64,000 nucleotides of DNA from Chitinophagaceae bacterium (GCA_016720585.1 JADKKH010000005.1:310001-374000); one strand, 5' to 3'. Positions 26,623-36,453 are shown, counted from the first letter of the stretch. Notes: generated from the letters alone by a model not told the origin. Program-made: numbers and translations.

Positions 26623-27822
26623 TTATTGCAATGCCGCTTCAACGGTAACCGTCTGCACCATCTTCTTGGCAACCGGTTTATCATGCAGTATGGCTGGTTT
26701 CCAGGTACCCATATTTTCCATACGAGTGATAAGTTCATCATTGAACTCATCCCCGTCTTTTACACTACGTAAAATCTTAAAATTGACGGGTACACCATCT
26801 TTATCCACGACAAATTCCACCTGTACATAAGCTTTTTTTATTCCTTTGGGGAGAAATGCTGCCAGGTCTTTGCCCAATGCTTCGAGATATTTCAAAAAGA
26901 CATCTGCCCCTCCGGGGTACTGTGGCCATTGTTGAACAGCATCTGCCAATACACCCACATTCCTGGTTAGGTGCTGAACCGGTGGTTTCCGGATGGGTTG
27001 TTGATCCTCTAAAATATGTTTGGCTTTACGGGGCGGCACCTCATTAATAATATACTCCCCTTTTTCACTGATTAATACTACCGGCAATTGTTTGTATTTC
27101 TCAAAATAATCAAATGCATCTTCCATTTTGCCAGCAAACTTCTTCAGTACGGGATCATCTTTGGTAAGACTCTCCAGGTAATTAACACTTTTCTCTTTGG
27201 TAAACCGAACCGGGAACACATGTACCGGGATAAAATCCTGGCCCTGATCTTTTGCATAGGATGCTAATATATATACTTCATCAATTTGCTCGTCCCGGAT
27301 AGGAATACATCCGACTGTTACACAGCTGCCATGAATATATATAGCACTGCCCGGTCTGAGTGAGTCACTCAACAGTTTATCTGACACATTGGGATAATTA
27401 AGACCGAGTGAGAGGTAGTAGTTGCTTTGCGGATTAAATTCATTGATATAATAAAAACCTTCCGGTACCTGGTAGTCACCCTCCATTCTTTTCGGTCCCA
27501 GTGTTCCGGCTAACGCACAAACTTTATAAGTTTTAAATAGCTGGAAGGGCTCTTTGATTTCGTTCTTTACCCATACTTCCAGCTGGCTGTCATACTTAAA
27601 AGAACGGATATAAATGTATTTGGCCGGCCACTGCAATTTTTTAGCTTCAAATTGTTTTTGAAGTGTATCCGCTTTTTTTTGCATGGCTTCACTGGGGCGG
27701 GGAAATGATTTCTGGTAATCAATAAATGAAAAAGAATTACCTGTCTTTGGCTGTGACGGTTGGGCCGGCACAGCTAAAGCGTATCCGAGAAATAAAAATG
27801 ATACTAATAGGCTTTTTATCAT
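26623..27822 (-). CDS. YafK-like L,D-transpeptidase fused to TonB C-terminal domain
   Basis: This is a 399-residue exported protein with a signal peptide (about 1-20, ending AVPAQ). Residues about 65-230 form a YkuD-type catalytic domain of the YafK/DpaA branch: H164-G-S then T-V-G-C172-I-P-I, with His and Cys as expected for the cysteine transpeptidase fold. YafK enzymes cut or form links to peptidoglycan stem peptides. Residues about 310-399 look like a TonB C-terminal domain (QVEFVVDKDGVPVNFKIL and GTWKPAILHDKPVAKK), unusual on an enzyme. It is followed downstream by lysC on the opposite strand. Confidence 0.75.
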   Translation of the reverse strand: MIKSLLVSFLFLGYALAVPAQPSQPKTGNSFSFIDYQKSFPRPSEAMQKKADTLQKQFEAKKLQWPAKYIYIRSFKYDSQLEVWVKNEIKEPFQLFKTYKVCALAGTLGPKRMEGDYQVPEGFYYINEFNPQSNYYLSLGLNYPNVSDKLLSDSLRPGSAIYIHGSCVTVGCIPIRDEQIDEVYILASYAKDQGQDFIPVHVFPVRFTKEKSVNYLESLTKDDPVLKKFAGKMEDAFDYFEKYKQLPVVLISEKGEYIINEVPPRKAKHILEDQQPIRKPPVQHLTRNVGVLADAVQQWPQYPGGADVFLKYLEALGKDLAAFLPKGIKKAYVQVEFVVDKDGVPVNFKILRSVKDGDEFNDELITRMENMGTWKPAILHDKPVAKKMVQTVTVEAALQ

Positions 27823-27900
27823 AGCTTCTTTAAAAGTTAACGGGGGCTAACCGATTTTATTTCAGGCGTTTTGCTAAACTATTTGTAAAGATAAGAATAT

Positions 27901-28027
27901 GAGTCGGTAGTCAATAGCCGGGAGTCGGTAGACAGAAAAGCATTCAGCATAAAGTCTCTTCTCAGACTATAGACTCCTGACCTGCCTGCCGGCAGGCAAG
28001 GCTCACGACTGAAGACTCCAAACTCCT
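27901..28027 (+). repeat. Inverted pair of heptamer repeats with nested palindrome
   Basis: The left arm has five GAGTnnn/TAGnCnn units from 27901 to about 27935. The right arm, from about 27963, has GACTnnn units (GACTATA, GACTCCT, GACTGAA, GACTCCA) and ends inside the stop codon region of hppD. The arms are inverted to one another. A palindrome interrupts the right arm at 27981-28001. The stretch lies between two minus-strand genes, hppD and the L,D-transpeptidase. Confidence 0.65.
27981..28001. repeat. PAGQAG-type palindrome
   Basis: The core TGCCTGCCGGCAGGCA (27983-27998) is a perfect 16-base palindrome. A near-identical element occurs inside the semialdehyde dehydrogenase gene at 49231-49251. 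Such elements are dispersed in Chitinophagaceae-like genomes; here it sits inside a heptamer array. Confidence 0.75.
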
Positions 28028-29156
28028 AAAGATTCCCCCTGGCATCCTGTTCTCTTTCTAATGCCTCAAACAAAGCTTTGAAATTTCCCTTACCAAAACT
28101 CCGGGCTCCTTTACGTTGTATAATTTCAAAAAATAAAGTAGGTCGGTCTTCAACCGGTTTGCTGAATATCTGCAACAGGTAACCTTCCTCATCCCGGTCA
28201 ATCAATACACCCAGCCTTTGTAAAGGCTCGAGGTCCTCATCAATTTTTCCCACCCGGTCCAGAACGGTTTCATAATAGCTGGCAGGTATATTCAAAAATT
28301 CAATCCCTCTATTCTGTAACTCCGTAACGGTGGCAACAATATCTTCCGTGGCAACGGCTATATGCTGCACGCCTTCGCCGTTATAAAAATCAAGATATTC
28401 TTCCACCTGGCTTTTCTTTTTTCCTTCGGCCGGTTCATTGATCGGGAATTTTACATAGCCATTACCATTGCTCATCACTTTACTCATCAGGGCTGAGTAT
28501 TCCGTGGAAATATCTTTATCATCAAAACTCAAAATATTGCGGAAGCCCATGACCTCCTCGTAAAACTTTACCCGGGGGTTCATCTGGTTCCAGCCCACAT
28601 TTCCTACACAATGGTCAACATAAAGCAGTCCTGTTGATGTGGGATTGTAATTACTTTTCCATGCGCGGAAGCCGGGCATGAAAACACCTTTGTAATTTTT
28701 CCGTTCAACGAAAATATGCACCGTATCCCCATAGGTATGAATACCACTCAAAACCACTTCACCCTGATCGTCTTTTAATTTTGTTGGTTCCAGGTATGCG
28801 TCAGCACCCCGTTTAGTCGTTTCGTCAAAAGCCTTTTGAGCATCCTCCACTTTTAATGCCAGCACTTTTACGCCATCCCCATGCTTGTAAATATGATCGG
28901 CAATCGGGTTATCTGTTTTCAAAGGGGTAGTTAACACAAAAGTGAGTTTGTTTTGCCTGATCACATAGCTCACTTTATCCTTCATCCCGGTTTCAGGGCC
29001 AGCATATGCCAGCGATTGAAAACCAAAAGCTGTTTTATAGAAATGGGCTGCCTGTTTGGCATTTCCCACATAAAATTCTACATAATCGGTACCCTGCAAT
29101 GGTAGAAAATCAGTTTGTGTTGCTGTCTCTTTATTGGTAAGTGTTGTTGTGTTCAT
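28026..29156 (-). CDS. hppD: 4-Hydroxyphenylpyruvate dioxygenase
   Basis: Converts 4-hydroxyphenylpyruvate to homogentisate in tyrosine degradation. The protein has two vicinal-oxygen-chelate halves; the active C-terminal half carries the iron ligands H182 (YVDHCVGNV), H265 (GVQHIAVAT) and E344 (LFFEIIQRKG). The ending SFGKGNFKALFEALEREQ is the conserved C-terminal helix. The length of 376 is normal. No homogentisate dioxygenase gene is beside it, so the rest of the pathway lies elsewhere. Its stop codon touches the end of a heptamer repeat. Confidence 0.95.
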   Translation of the reverse strand: MNTTTLTNKETATQTDFLPLQGTDYVEFYVGNAKQAAHFYKTAFGFQSLAYAGPETGMKDKVSYVIRQNKLTFVLTTPLKTDNPIADHIYKHGDGVKVLALKVEDAQKAFDETTKRGADAYLEPTKLKDDQGEVVLSGIHTYGDTVHIFVERKNYKGVFMPGFRAWKSNYNPTSTGLLYVDHCVGNVGWNQMNPRVKFYEEVMGFRNILSFDDKDISTEYSALMSKVMSNGNGYVKFPINEPAEGKKKSQVEEYLDFYNGEGVQHIAVATEDIVATVTELQNRGIEFLNIPASYYETVLDRVGKIDEDLEPLQRLGVLIDRDEEGYLLQIFSKPVEDRPTLFFEIIQRKGARSFGKGNFKALFEALEREQDARGNL

Positions 29157-29373
29157 GATTTTAAAATTTAAATCCGATAGCTATTGATAAGAAAAAAGAA
29201 AGTCCCCGGGTACTCAGGACAGCCAGGTATGCTATCAGTTTCTATCCATTGCCAGGGCCTCCATCAGCAGGTTGAACTGGCGGCGCTGGTCTGTAAAGAT
29301 TTTATGGGGATAGTCGGGAATCACCAGACAAATTTAATCAAAATCCTAACGGAAAAACTAAAGCACCACTGAC

Positions 29374-29381
29374 TATCTTTG
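29374..29381 (+). promoter_or_regulatory. Promoter -7 box for purK
   Basis: TATCTTTG matches TAnnTTTG and ends five bases before the purK ATG at 29387, so the predicted message would be essentially leaderless. No -33 TTTG is seen at the usual distance. Confidence 0.5.
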
Positions 29382-29386
29382 CCCAT

Positions 29387-30508
29387 ATGTTAAAAATCGG
29401 CATCCTCGGCGGCGGACAACTCGGCAAAATGCTGCTACAGGCAGCTGCCAATTACCCCGTGGAAACATTTGTGCTGGAAAACGACACGGAATGCCCCGCT
29501 GCCCATCTCTGCCACCATTTTACCAAAGGCGATATAAAAGATTTTGAAGCCGTTTACAATTTTGGAAAAGGGTTGGATGCCCTGACCATAGAGATTGAAA
29601 ATGTAAATGTAGAGGCATTAGAAAAGCTGGAAGCCGAAGGCGTAAAAATTTATCCCAAACCATCAGTACTGAAGACCATTAAGAATAAAATTCTGCAGAA
29701 ACAATACTATCAGCAACATCAGATTCCGACTGCTGAATTTATCGTTACGAACTCTTTTAATGAATTAACTCAACAGGAAAAATTTTTACCTGCCGTTCAT
29801 AAAATTGGTGAAGGGGGTTATGATGGCAAAGGGGTCCAATTGCTGAAAACAACGGAGGATATTTCAAAAGGATTTAATGCTCCGGCCGTTTTGGAAAAAA
29901 TGGTTGCTATTCACAAAGAGATCGCACAGATGATCGCCATCAATGCAAAAGGAGAAACGGCTTTGTACCCGCCGGTGGAAATGCTCTTCGACCCCGTGCT
30001 TAATCTGCTCGATTACCAATTGTGTCCGGCTGAACTCAGCACCCAAACCTTGTATAAAGTTGAAGCGATTGCGCTCTCTGTTGTCCGGAATTTTTCTTCT
30101 CCCGGAATTTTTGCAGTGGAAATGTTTGTGGATAAGAATGGAGATGTATCAGTAAACGAAACGGCACCCCGGGTTCACAACAGCGGCCACCATACCATTG
30201 AAGCTCATTATAGTTCACAATTTGATATGCTCTGGCGGATCATGCTGGGTTATCCGTTAGGAAATACAGAAGCCATTCTTCCTTCCATTATGGTAAATAT
30301 TGTCGGGGCAGATGGATTCAGTGGTGATGTGAAATATGAAGGGCTGGAAGAGGTTTTGACAATTGAAAACGCCTTTGTCCATCTTTACGGGAAAAAACAG
30401 ACGAAACCCGGCCGCAAAATGGGGCATGTAACCATTTTAAGTAAGGAAAAACAGGAACTGATTCACCAATCGAATAAAGTAAAAAGAACCTTACTCCCCA
30501 AGGCTTAA
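29387..30508 (+). CDS. purK: N5-carboxyaminoimidazole ribonucleotide synthase PurK
   Basis: This ATP-grasp enzyme of purine synthesis carboxylates AIR to N5-CAIR using bicarbonate and ATP. The start MLKIGILGGGQLGKMLLQAA is the classic N-terminus. ATP-grasp features include the EGGYDGKGVQLL loop, the VAIHKEIAQM strand and the metal site VNETAPRVHNSGHHTIEA. The length of 373 is normal. The partner mutase purE lies 6 kb downstream, with a complete efflux operon between them. Confidence 0.95.
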   Translation: MLKIGILGGGQLGKMLLQAAANYPVETFVLENDTECPAAHLCHHFTKGDIKDFEAVYNFGKGLDALTIEIENVNVEALEKLEAEGVKIYPKPSVLKTIKNKILQKQYYQQHQIPTAEFIVTNSFNELTQQEKFLPAVHKIGEGGYDGKGVQLLKTTEDISKGFNAPAVLEKMVAIHKEIAQMIAINAKGETALYPPVEMLFDPVLNLLDYQLCPAELSTQTLYKVEAIALSVVRNFSSPGIFAVEMFVDKNGDVSVNETAPRVHNSGHHTIEAHYSSQFDMLWRIMLGYPLGNTEAILPSIMVNIVGADGFSGDVKYEGLEEVLTIENAFVHLYGKKQTKPGRKMGHVTILSKEKQELIHQSNKVKRTLLPKA

Positions 30509-30646
30509 AAGCCATTTATCCGGGAATAAACCCGTTAATACTTCCGGGCAAATCAGCGCTGGAAACCGAAGGCTTTCCCGTCTAAAACCTTGTGATTAAC
30601 CCTTATCTTTAATTACCTGATTTTTTACCAATTGCACCACATACAT

Positions 30647-31717
30647 ATGAGAATCACAAATTTACTAATTTCAATTCTCCTTTTAATACTGACGGCCTGC
30701 GGTGGCAAAGACAAAAAGGATTCTACGCAAACGATACCCGGGAGTCCTGCTAAACAAGCTCCCATATCTGTAGATGCCATAATTGCAAAAACACAAACAC
30801 TTGTTACAGATATTGAAGTTCCGGGCTCCTTACTGGCTAATGAAACTACGGAGATACACCCGGAGGTTTCGGGAAGATTGGTTCAATTGAACGTAAAAGA
30901 AGGGACTTTTGTCTCACGGGGTGCTTTATTAGCTAAACTGTATGACGGAGATTTGCAGGCACAAAAAAGAAAAGTGGAAGTGCAATTGAAAATAGCTGAA
31001 CAAACAGAAAACCGCCAGAATCAATTATTAAAAATACAGGGTATCAGCCAGCAGGAATACGATCTAAGTCTTTTACAGGTACATAATCTGAAAGCAGATA
31101 TTGATATTATTAACGAAGCCATCCGGAAAACTGAGATCCGTGCTCCTTTCAGCGGTAAACTGGGATTTAAAAATATCAGTCCCGGCGCATTCATCAATCC
31201 CGCCACGATCCTTTGCACGATAAGCCAGGTGAGTCAGTTGAAATTACAATTCACCGTTCCTGAAAAATACAGTTCAAAAATAAAGAACGGGCAGAATGTT
31301 GATTTTACCGTTGATGGTTCATTAAAAACCAATCATGCCCATGTTTCAGCTACCGAAGTGTTTATCGAGGAAAATACCCGGAGCCTCTCCGTAAGAGCCG
31401 TGGTAATTTCACAGGATCCTTATTTAATACCCGGTGCTTTTGCTAAAGTAAAAATTGAATTGGGCCAGGATAACCTGGCTATCATGATACCCACTGAATC
31501 AGTGATCCCGATTGGCCGTAAAAAACAGATCTACCTGTTTAAGAGTGGTAAAGCAATGACCATGGATATTACGACAGGTGTCCGGGATTCCAGCAGGATA
31601 CAGGTTCTAAGCGGGTTGAATATAGGAGATACGGTGATCACGACAGGACTGTTATTTCTAAAAACCGGGAGTGATATTAAAATTTCAAAAGTAAACCCAC
31701 TCATCCCTTTGCCATAA
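30647..31717 (+). CDS. RND efflux periplasmic adaptor lipoprotein
   Basis: This is a membrane fusion protein linking an inner membrane RND pump to the outer membrane channel. A lipobox LTAC (Cys at residue 17 from this start) indicates a lipoprotein. Features include the barrel-sandwich (VSGRLVQLNVKEGTFVSRGALLAKL), an alpha-hairpin, the second lipoyl half (IRAPFSGKLGFKNISPGAFI) and beta-barrel segments. The chosen ATG at 30647 gives a normal lipoprotein signal; an upstream in-frame ATG at 30632 adds only five residues. First gene of a three-gene operon with the pump and TolC. Confidence 0.9.
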   Translation: MRITNLLISILLLILTACGGKDKKDSTQTIPGSPAKQAPISVDAIIAKTQTLVTDIEVPGSLLANETTEIHPEVSGRLVQLNVKEGTFVSRGALLAKLYDGDLQAQKRKVEVQLKIAEQTENRQNQLLKIQGISQQEYDLSLLQVHNLKADIDIINEAIRKTEIRAPFSGKLGFKNISPGAFINPATILCTISQVSQLKLQFTVPEKYSSKIKNGQNVDFTVDGSLKTNHAHVSATEVFIEENTRSLSVRAVVISQDPYLIPGAFAKVKIELGQDNLAIMIPTESVIPIGRKKQIYLFKSGKAMTMDITTGVRDSSRIQVLSGLNIGDTVITTGLLFLKTGSDIKISKVNPLIPLP

Positions 31718-31893
31718 ATATCTTTTCGGAAAAATGGGCTTGTCTGTACTTATAAAAGCTGGTTGAACATACATCAGGAAAAAAAATAGTTACGGATGGT
31801 TTTTGATTTAATGAAACTAAATGATACTAACAGCGTGATTGGAAGGATATTTTTTTTATCAAATTTTAAAATCGCCCTTCAGGGGATAAGGGT

Positions 31894-34800
31894 ATGAATC
31901 TATCAGAACTTAGTTTAAAGAGACCGGTACTGGCGATAGTCTGTTCCATCCTGATCATAGTCTTTGGCGCAATCAGTTATTCTTTTCTGGGTGTACGGGA
32001 ATATCCAGCCATTGATCCGGCTGTCATTAGTGTACGCACCTCCTATGTAGGCGCCAGTGCAGATATTGTTGAACAACAAATAACTGAACCACTGGAGAAA
32101 GCTGTCAACGGTGTACAGGGCGTAAAAAATATCACCTCAAACAGTGCACAGGGAAGCAGCAGCATAACGGTTGAATTTAATCTGGGAGTTGACCTGGAGA
32201 AAGCAGCCAATGATGTAAGAGATAAAGTGGGACAGGCAACAGGCAACCTGCCCCGCGATATTGACGGACCTCCTACGGTAAGTAAAGCCGATGCCGATTC
32301 TGACCCCATTATGTTTATCGTCATTCAAAGTCAGAAAAAAAACCTGCTTGAATTATCTGATTTTGCTGAGAACGTTGTTACAGAACGTTTGCAAACAATT
32401 TCCGGGGTAAGCTCAGCCGCTTCGTTTGGTAAACAATATGCCATGCGGCTTTGGATCGATCCGGCAAAACTGGCATCCTTTAAGTTAACGATCCAGGATA
32501 TCAGGGCGGCCCTTGACCGGGAAAATATTGAATTGCCTGGTGGGAAAATAAGAGGGGATAAAACACAGCTGATTGTTAATACCTATGGGAAACTTACATC
32601 AGAAGTTGAATTTAATGATCTTATTATACGGGAAACTGAGGGCCGGATCATTCGCTTCAGAGATTTAGGAACGGCAATTCTTTCTTCAGATAATGATGAA
32701 TTTGCTTCAAGAGTCAATAATGTTCCTTCTGTTGGTGTAAGGATTGTTGCACAGCCCGGGAGCAACCAAATTCAAATTGCTGATGAAGTTTATAAAAGAT
32801 TAGAAGATATCAAAGCCGACATGCCAAAGGATATATCGATGATGGTTGGATATGATCGTTCTGGATTTGTCCGCAAAGCGGTAACTGAAGTAAAAGAAAC
32901 TCTGCTTATAGCCATTGTATTAGTTGTACTTATCATTTTCCTTTTCTTCCGGGAATGGTCACTCGCCTTACGCCCGTTAATCGATATACCTGTCTCACTA
33001 ATAGGCGCTTTCTTTATTATGTACCTGGCTGGTTTCTCCATAAACGTACTCACCCTGCTGGCCGTGGTATTGGCCACCGGCCTGGTCGTGGATGATGGGA
33101 TCGTAGTTACGGAAAACATTTTCAAGAAAATGGAGCAGGGGATGAATAAACACAAAGCGGCTATTGAGGGATCCCGGGAAATTTATTTTGCCGTTATTGC
33201 CACATCCATTACACTGGCCATTGTATTTCTTCCTATAATTTTTTTACAGGGCTTTGTTGGAAGATTATTCCGTGAATTTGGGATGGTGGTTGCCGGCGCT
33301 GTATTGATCTCCGCTTTTGTTTCTCTTTCCTTAACACCTGTTCTGAATATTTATCTTACCAAGAAGGACCCCACTAAACATTCCTGGTTTTACCGGGTTA
33401 CGGAACCTTTTTTCAGCGGCATGGAAAATCTTTATCGTTGGTCGTTAAAAGGTTTTATGAAACTCCGTTGGGCCGCTTTTATCATCGTGTTAGCCTGCCT
33501 GGGAACTATTTATCTTATCGGAAAGAATATACCTTCGGAATTAGCACCGATGGAAGATCGTAATCGTGTTCGCGGAAGTATAACAGGGCCCGAAGGTTCA
33601 GATTTTGATTTTATAGATAAAGCGACTTATAATATCAATCAGCAACTTTTAGATTCAATCCCTGAACTTTCTTTTTCAATGACCTTTGCACCAGGAGGTT
33701 TTGGTGGTGGCAGTTCCAATACTGCTTTTATCAGCATGGGCTTAGATGACGCCAGCAAAAGAACCCGATCACAGGATCAGATTGCACAGCAGGCAACCCG
33801 GATCTTCCGCCGGTTTAACAATGTAAGAGCTTTTGCATTACAGGAACAAACCATTTCAGTTGGTATGGGCAGCAGGGGTTCTTTTCCGGTACAGTTCGTT
33901 TTGCAAAATCTGAATTTCAACAAACTGAAAGAAAAAGTACCGGTATTTTTAGAAGAGGTTTCGAAAAGTAAAGTGTTCCAGGGTTCTGATGTAAATCTAA
34001 AATTCAATCAACCTGAATTACAGATCACCATTGATCGCTTAAAAGCAAATGAACTGGGTGTTTCTGTTTTGGATGTTACCAATACCATTCAACTTTCTTT
34101 AAGTGGCCGCCGCTTTGGCTATTTCATCATGAATGGGAAACAGTATCCGGTTATTGGCCAGGTAGAACGTGAAGACCGGGATGAACCTCTTGATTTGAAA
34201 TCGTTATATGTCCGGAATAACAGCGGAGAACTGATACAACTTGATAATATCGTCAATATGGCTGAAACGGCCAATCCCCCAACTATTTATCATTTCAACC
34301 GGTTTAAAAGTGCTACCATCTCAGCAGGATTGGCAAACGGAATGGCATTGGGTGATGGCATAAAAGAAATGCAACGTATAGCGGATAAAGTTTTAGATGA
34401 ATCATTTAATACAGCACTCAGCGGTGCTTCGCTGGATTTTAAAGAAAGTTCCTCCAATACTTCTTTTGCATTTTTCCTGGCATTGATCTTAATCTTTTTG
34501 GTACTGGCGGCACAATTTGAGAGTTTTGTTGATCCTTTTATTATTATGATCACTGTACCGCTGGCCTTAGCTGGTGCCGTAATAAGTTTAAAATTATTCG
34601 GACAAACCCTGAACATTTTTTCGCAGATCGGTATCATCATGCTGATTGGGCTGGTAACGAAAAACGGTATCCTGATAGTAGAATTTGCCAACCAGAAAAG
34701 AAGAAGGGGTGAAATGAAAATTCCTGCAGCTATAGATGCCGCCGTTGCCAGGCTCAGGCCCATTCTAATGACAACATTGGCCACAACCCTGGGCGCCTTA

Positions 34801-35010
34801 CCCATTGCCATGGCCATCGGCTCGGCCGGTAAGAGCCGTATTCCTTTGGGTATCGTCATAATCGGTGGAATGTTATTTGCCCTCATATTAACCTTGTACG
34901 TTGTTCCGGCCATGTATTCATTTCTTTCAACAAAAAAGAAAAAAAGTAAACCTGATGAAACTATTCAGACCGGATCAACTGTATTGGAAACAATAAATGA
35001 ACCAATATAA
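31894..35010 (+). CDS. RND multidrug efflux permease (HAE1/AcrB type)
   Basis: This is a proton-driven inner membrane exporter of 1038 residues with two repeats of six helices and two large periplasmic loops. The N-terminus MNLSELSLKRPVLAIVCSIL is typical. The proton-relay pair is in TM4 (GLVVDDGIVVTEN), and the second-half helix shows GLVTKNGILIVEFANQ. A glycine-rich loop (APGGFGGGSS) lies in the second periplasmic part. The gap of 176 bases after the adaptor gene is larger than usual but has no clear promoter. Substrates are unknown; the HAE1 type suggests hydrophobic drugs or detergents rather than metals. Confidence 0.93.
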   Translation: MNLSELSLKRPVLAIVCSILIIVFGAISYSFLGVREYPAIDPAVISVRTSYVGASADIVEQQITEPLEKAVNGVQGVKNITSNSAQGSSSITVEFNLGVDLEKAANDVRDKVGQATGNLPRDIDGPPTVSKADADSDPIMFIVIQSQKKNLLELSDFAENVVTERLQTISGVSSAASFGKQYAMRLWIDPAKLASFKLTIQDIRAALDRENIELPGGKIRGDKTQLIVNTYGKLTSEVEFNDLIIRETEGRIIRFRDLGTAILSSDNDEFASRVNNVPSVGVRIVAQPGSNQIQIADEVYKRLEDIKADMPKDISMMVGYDRSGFVRKAVTEVKETLLIAIVLVVLIIFLFFREWSLALRPLIDIPVSLIGAFFIMYLAGFSINVLTLLAVVLATGLVVDDGIVVTENIFKKMEQGMNKHKAAIEGSREIYFAVIATSITLAIVFLPIIFLQGFVGRLFREFGMVVAGAVLISAFVSLSLTPVLNIYLTKKDPTKHSWFYRVTEPFFSGMENLYRWSLKGFMKLRWAAFIIVLACLGTIYLIGKNIPSELAPMEDRNRVRGSITGPEGSDFDFIDKATYNINQQLLDSIPELSFSMTFAPGGFGGGSSNTAFISMGLDDASKRTRSQDQIAQQATRIFRRFNNVRAFALQEQTISVGMGSRGSFPVQFVLQNLNFNKLKEKVPVFLEEVSKSKVFQGSDVNLKFNQPELQITIDRLKANELGVSVLDVTNTIQLSLSGRRFGYFIMNGKQYPVIGQVEREDRDEPLDLKSLYVRNNSGELIQLDNIVNMAETANPPTIYHFNRFKSATISAGLANGMALGDGIKEMQRIADKVLDESFNTALSGASLDFKESSSNTSFAFFLALILIFLVLAAQFESFVDPFIIMITVPLALAGAVISLKLFGQTLNIFSQIGIIMLIGLVTKNGILIVEFANQKRRRGEMKIPAAIDAAVARLRPILMTTLATTLGALPIAMAIGSAGKSRIPLGIVIIGGMLFALILTLYVVPAMYSFLSTKKKKSKPDETIQTGSTVLETINEPI

Positions 35011-35026
35011 ATTTGCTTAACCCTTT

Positions 35027-36337
35027 ATGAGAAATTTTTTATTACTGTTGGTTTTGTTCATCACATCTTCTTCCTCCGCTCAGCGCATGCTAAGCCTGGA
35101 AGAAGCGATTGCTACTGCTTTAAAACAGAATTATGCTATTCAGTTATCCAAAAATGATTCTGCCGTGGCTGCGCTTGATTACTCCTTTCGCAATGCTGCA
35201 TTTCTACCAAGGGTCAATGGAAACCTGGGAACCAACTGGACCAATAATAATCAAAAACAGAAGTTTGCAGATGGTACTGAAAGAAAACTGAATGACATCC
35301 GTTCCAATAATTACTCGGCTGCCGTTCAGCTAAACTGGGTTTTATTTGATGGCCTTAAAATGTTTGCCACCCGGGATAAGGCCCAGGAATTTATTAAACT
35401 GGGCGGACTTGGTATCAAAAACCAGGTCATAAATACTATAGCTGCTGTCATAACGAATTATTATGCCATTGTCCGTCAGAAACAGCAACTAAAAGCTATT
35501 CAGGAACAACTATCACTCAGCCGGGAACGTGTTAAGCTGGCACAATATAAACTGGACATCGGTGTAGGTGCAAAACCGGATGTATTGCAAAGCAAGGTGG
35601 ATCTTAATGCCCAAAATGCTTTGCAACTGAACCTGGAAACACAAACGGCACAATTGAAAGAACAATTGAACCAGGTGATGAACGTGGAGGCCAATACCAG
35701 TTATGAAGTAAGCGATACCATTCCCATTAATATGCGGGTGGCACTGGCAGATATTCAGCAAAATATTGAGAAAAATAATCCCCTGCTGCTGATCGCTGAA
35801 AAAAATATTGATATAGCCAGATTTACGTTGAAAGAGCGTAAGGCGGAGCGATTTCCCATTTTATCCCTTAACTCCTCTTACAACTATAGCCGGAATAATA
35901 ATAAAGCCACGGTAAACCCCTTTCAGCCCTTGTACAGCAGAAACTTCGGACGAAATATTGGTTTTACCGTTTCCATTCCCGTACTCAATAACCTGAATAC
36001 AAAACGGCTGATCAAACAGGCAGAAATTGATATTCAATATCAGCAACTGGTATATGACAATCAAAAATCGATCGTGAGCCTCAGTATCATCAATGCCTAT
36101 AAAGATTATGAATTACAGAAAAGGGCGCTGGCCCTGGAAGAAGAAAATATTTTGCTGGCAAAAGAAAATGTAGATATCGTTTTCCAGGTGTATAAACTCA
36201 ATTCCACTACGCTTATTCAACTTAAAGAGGCACAAAAGAGCCTGCAGGATGCCTACACCCGTTTGATTGATGCAAGGTATAATACCAAACTGGCCGAGAC
36301 GGAGTTGTTACGGTTGAAAGGGGATTTGGTTAAATAG
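35027..36337 (+). CDS. TolC-family outer membrane efflux protein
   Basis: This is a 436-residue outer membrane channel with a signal peptide (MRNFLLLLVLFITSSSSAQ). Two repeats of the outer membrane efflux family are visible, each with long amphipathic helices (LSLEEAIATALKQNYAIQL at the start of the first, and ENNPLLLIAEKNID-type heptads in the second) and short strands such as RNIGFTVSIPVLN. It starts 16 bases after the permease and completes the tripartite pump. Confidence 0.9.
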   Translation: MRNFLLLLVLFITSSSSAQRMLSLEEAIATALKQNYAIQLSKNDSAVAALDYSFRNAAFLPRVNGNLGTNWTNNNQKQKFADGTERKLNDIRSNNYSAAVQLNWVLFDGLKMFATRDKAQEFIKLGGLGIKNQVINTIAAVITNYYAIVRQKQQLKAIQEQLSLSRERVKLAQYKLDIGVGAKPDVLQSKVDLNAQNALQLNLETQTAQLKEQLNQVMNVEANTSYEVSDTIPINMRVALADIQQNIEKNNPLLLIAEKNIDIARFTLKERKAERFPILSLNSSYNYSRNNNKATVNPFQPLYSRNFGRNIGFTVSIPVLNNLNTKRLIKQAEIDIQYQQLVYDNQKSIVSLSIINAYKDYELQKRALALEEENILLAKENVDIVFQVYKLNSTTLIQLKEAQKSLQDAYTRLIDARYNTKLAETELLRLKGDLVK

Positions 36338-36340
36338 TGA

Positions 36341-36366
36341 ACCCCTCCCGACCTCCCCTAAAGGGT
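36341..36366. repeat. Dispersed intergenic repeat, CCCCTCCCGACC type
   Basis: The stretch ACCCCTCCCGACCTCCCC followed by TAAAGGGT resembles a repeat frequently seen in Bacteroidota intergenic regions, where CCCTAAAGGG forms a short dyad. It sits right after the tolC-family stop codon. Recognised from general familiarity, not from a search. Confidence 0.5.
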
Positions 36367-36453
36367 CAGGCCACCAATACACAGCCCTCGCCTTTCGGAG
36401 AGACTAATTTTCATTTCAAAATTTCCTATATCCAAACTGTTCAATGCCGCCAG

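Noticed and set aside
29184..29372. Small open frame between hppD and purK
   Set aside because: No motif, no hydrophobic or basic pattern of a real small protein; it covers the promoter region of purK.
34290..34913. A 207-codon open frame on the minus strand inside the RND permease gene
   Set aside because: It lies wholly within a strongly supported gene and its peptide has no recognisable features; it is the antisense shadow of the transmembrane segment codons.
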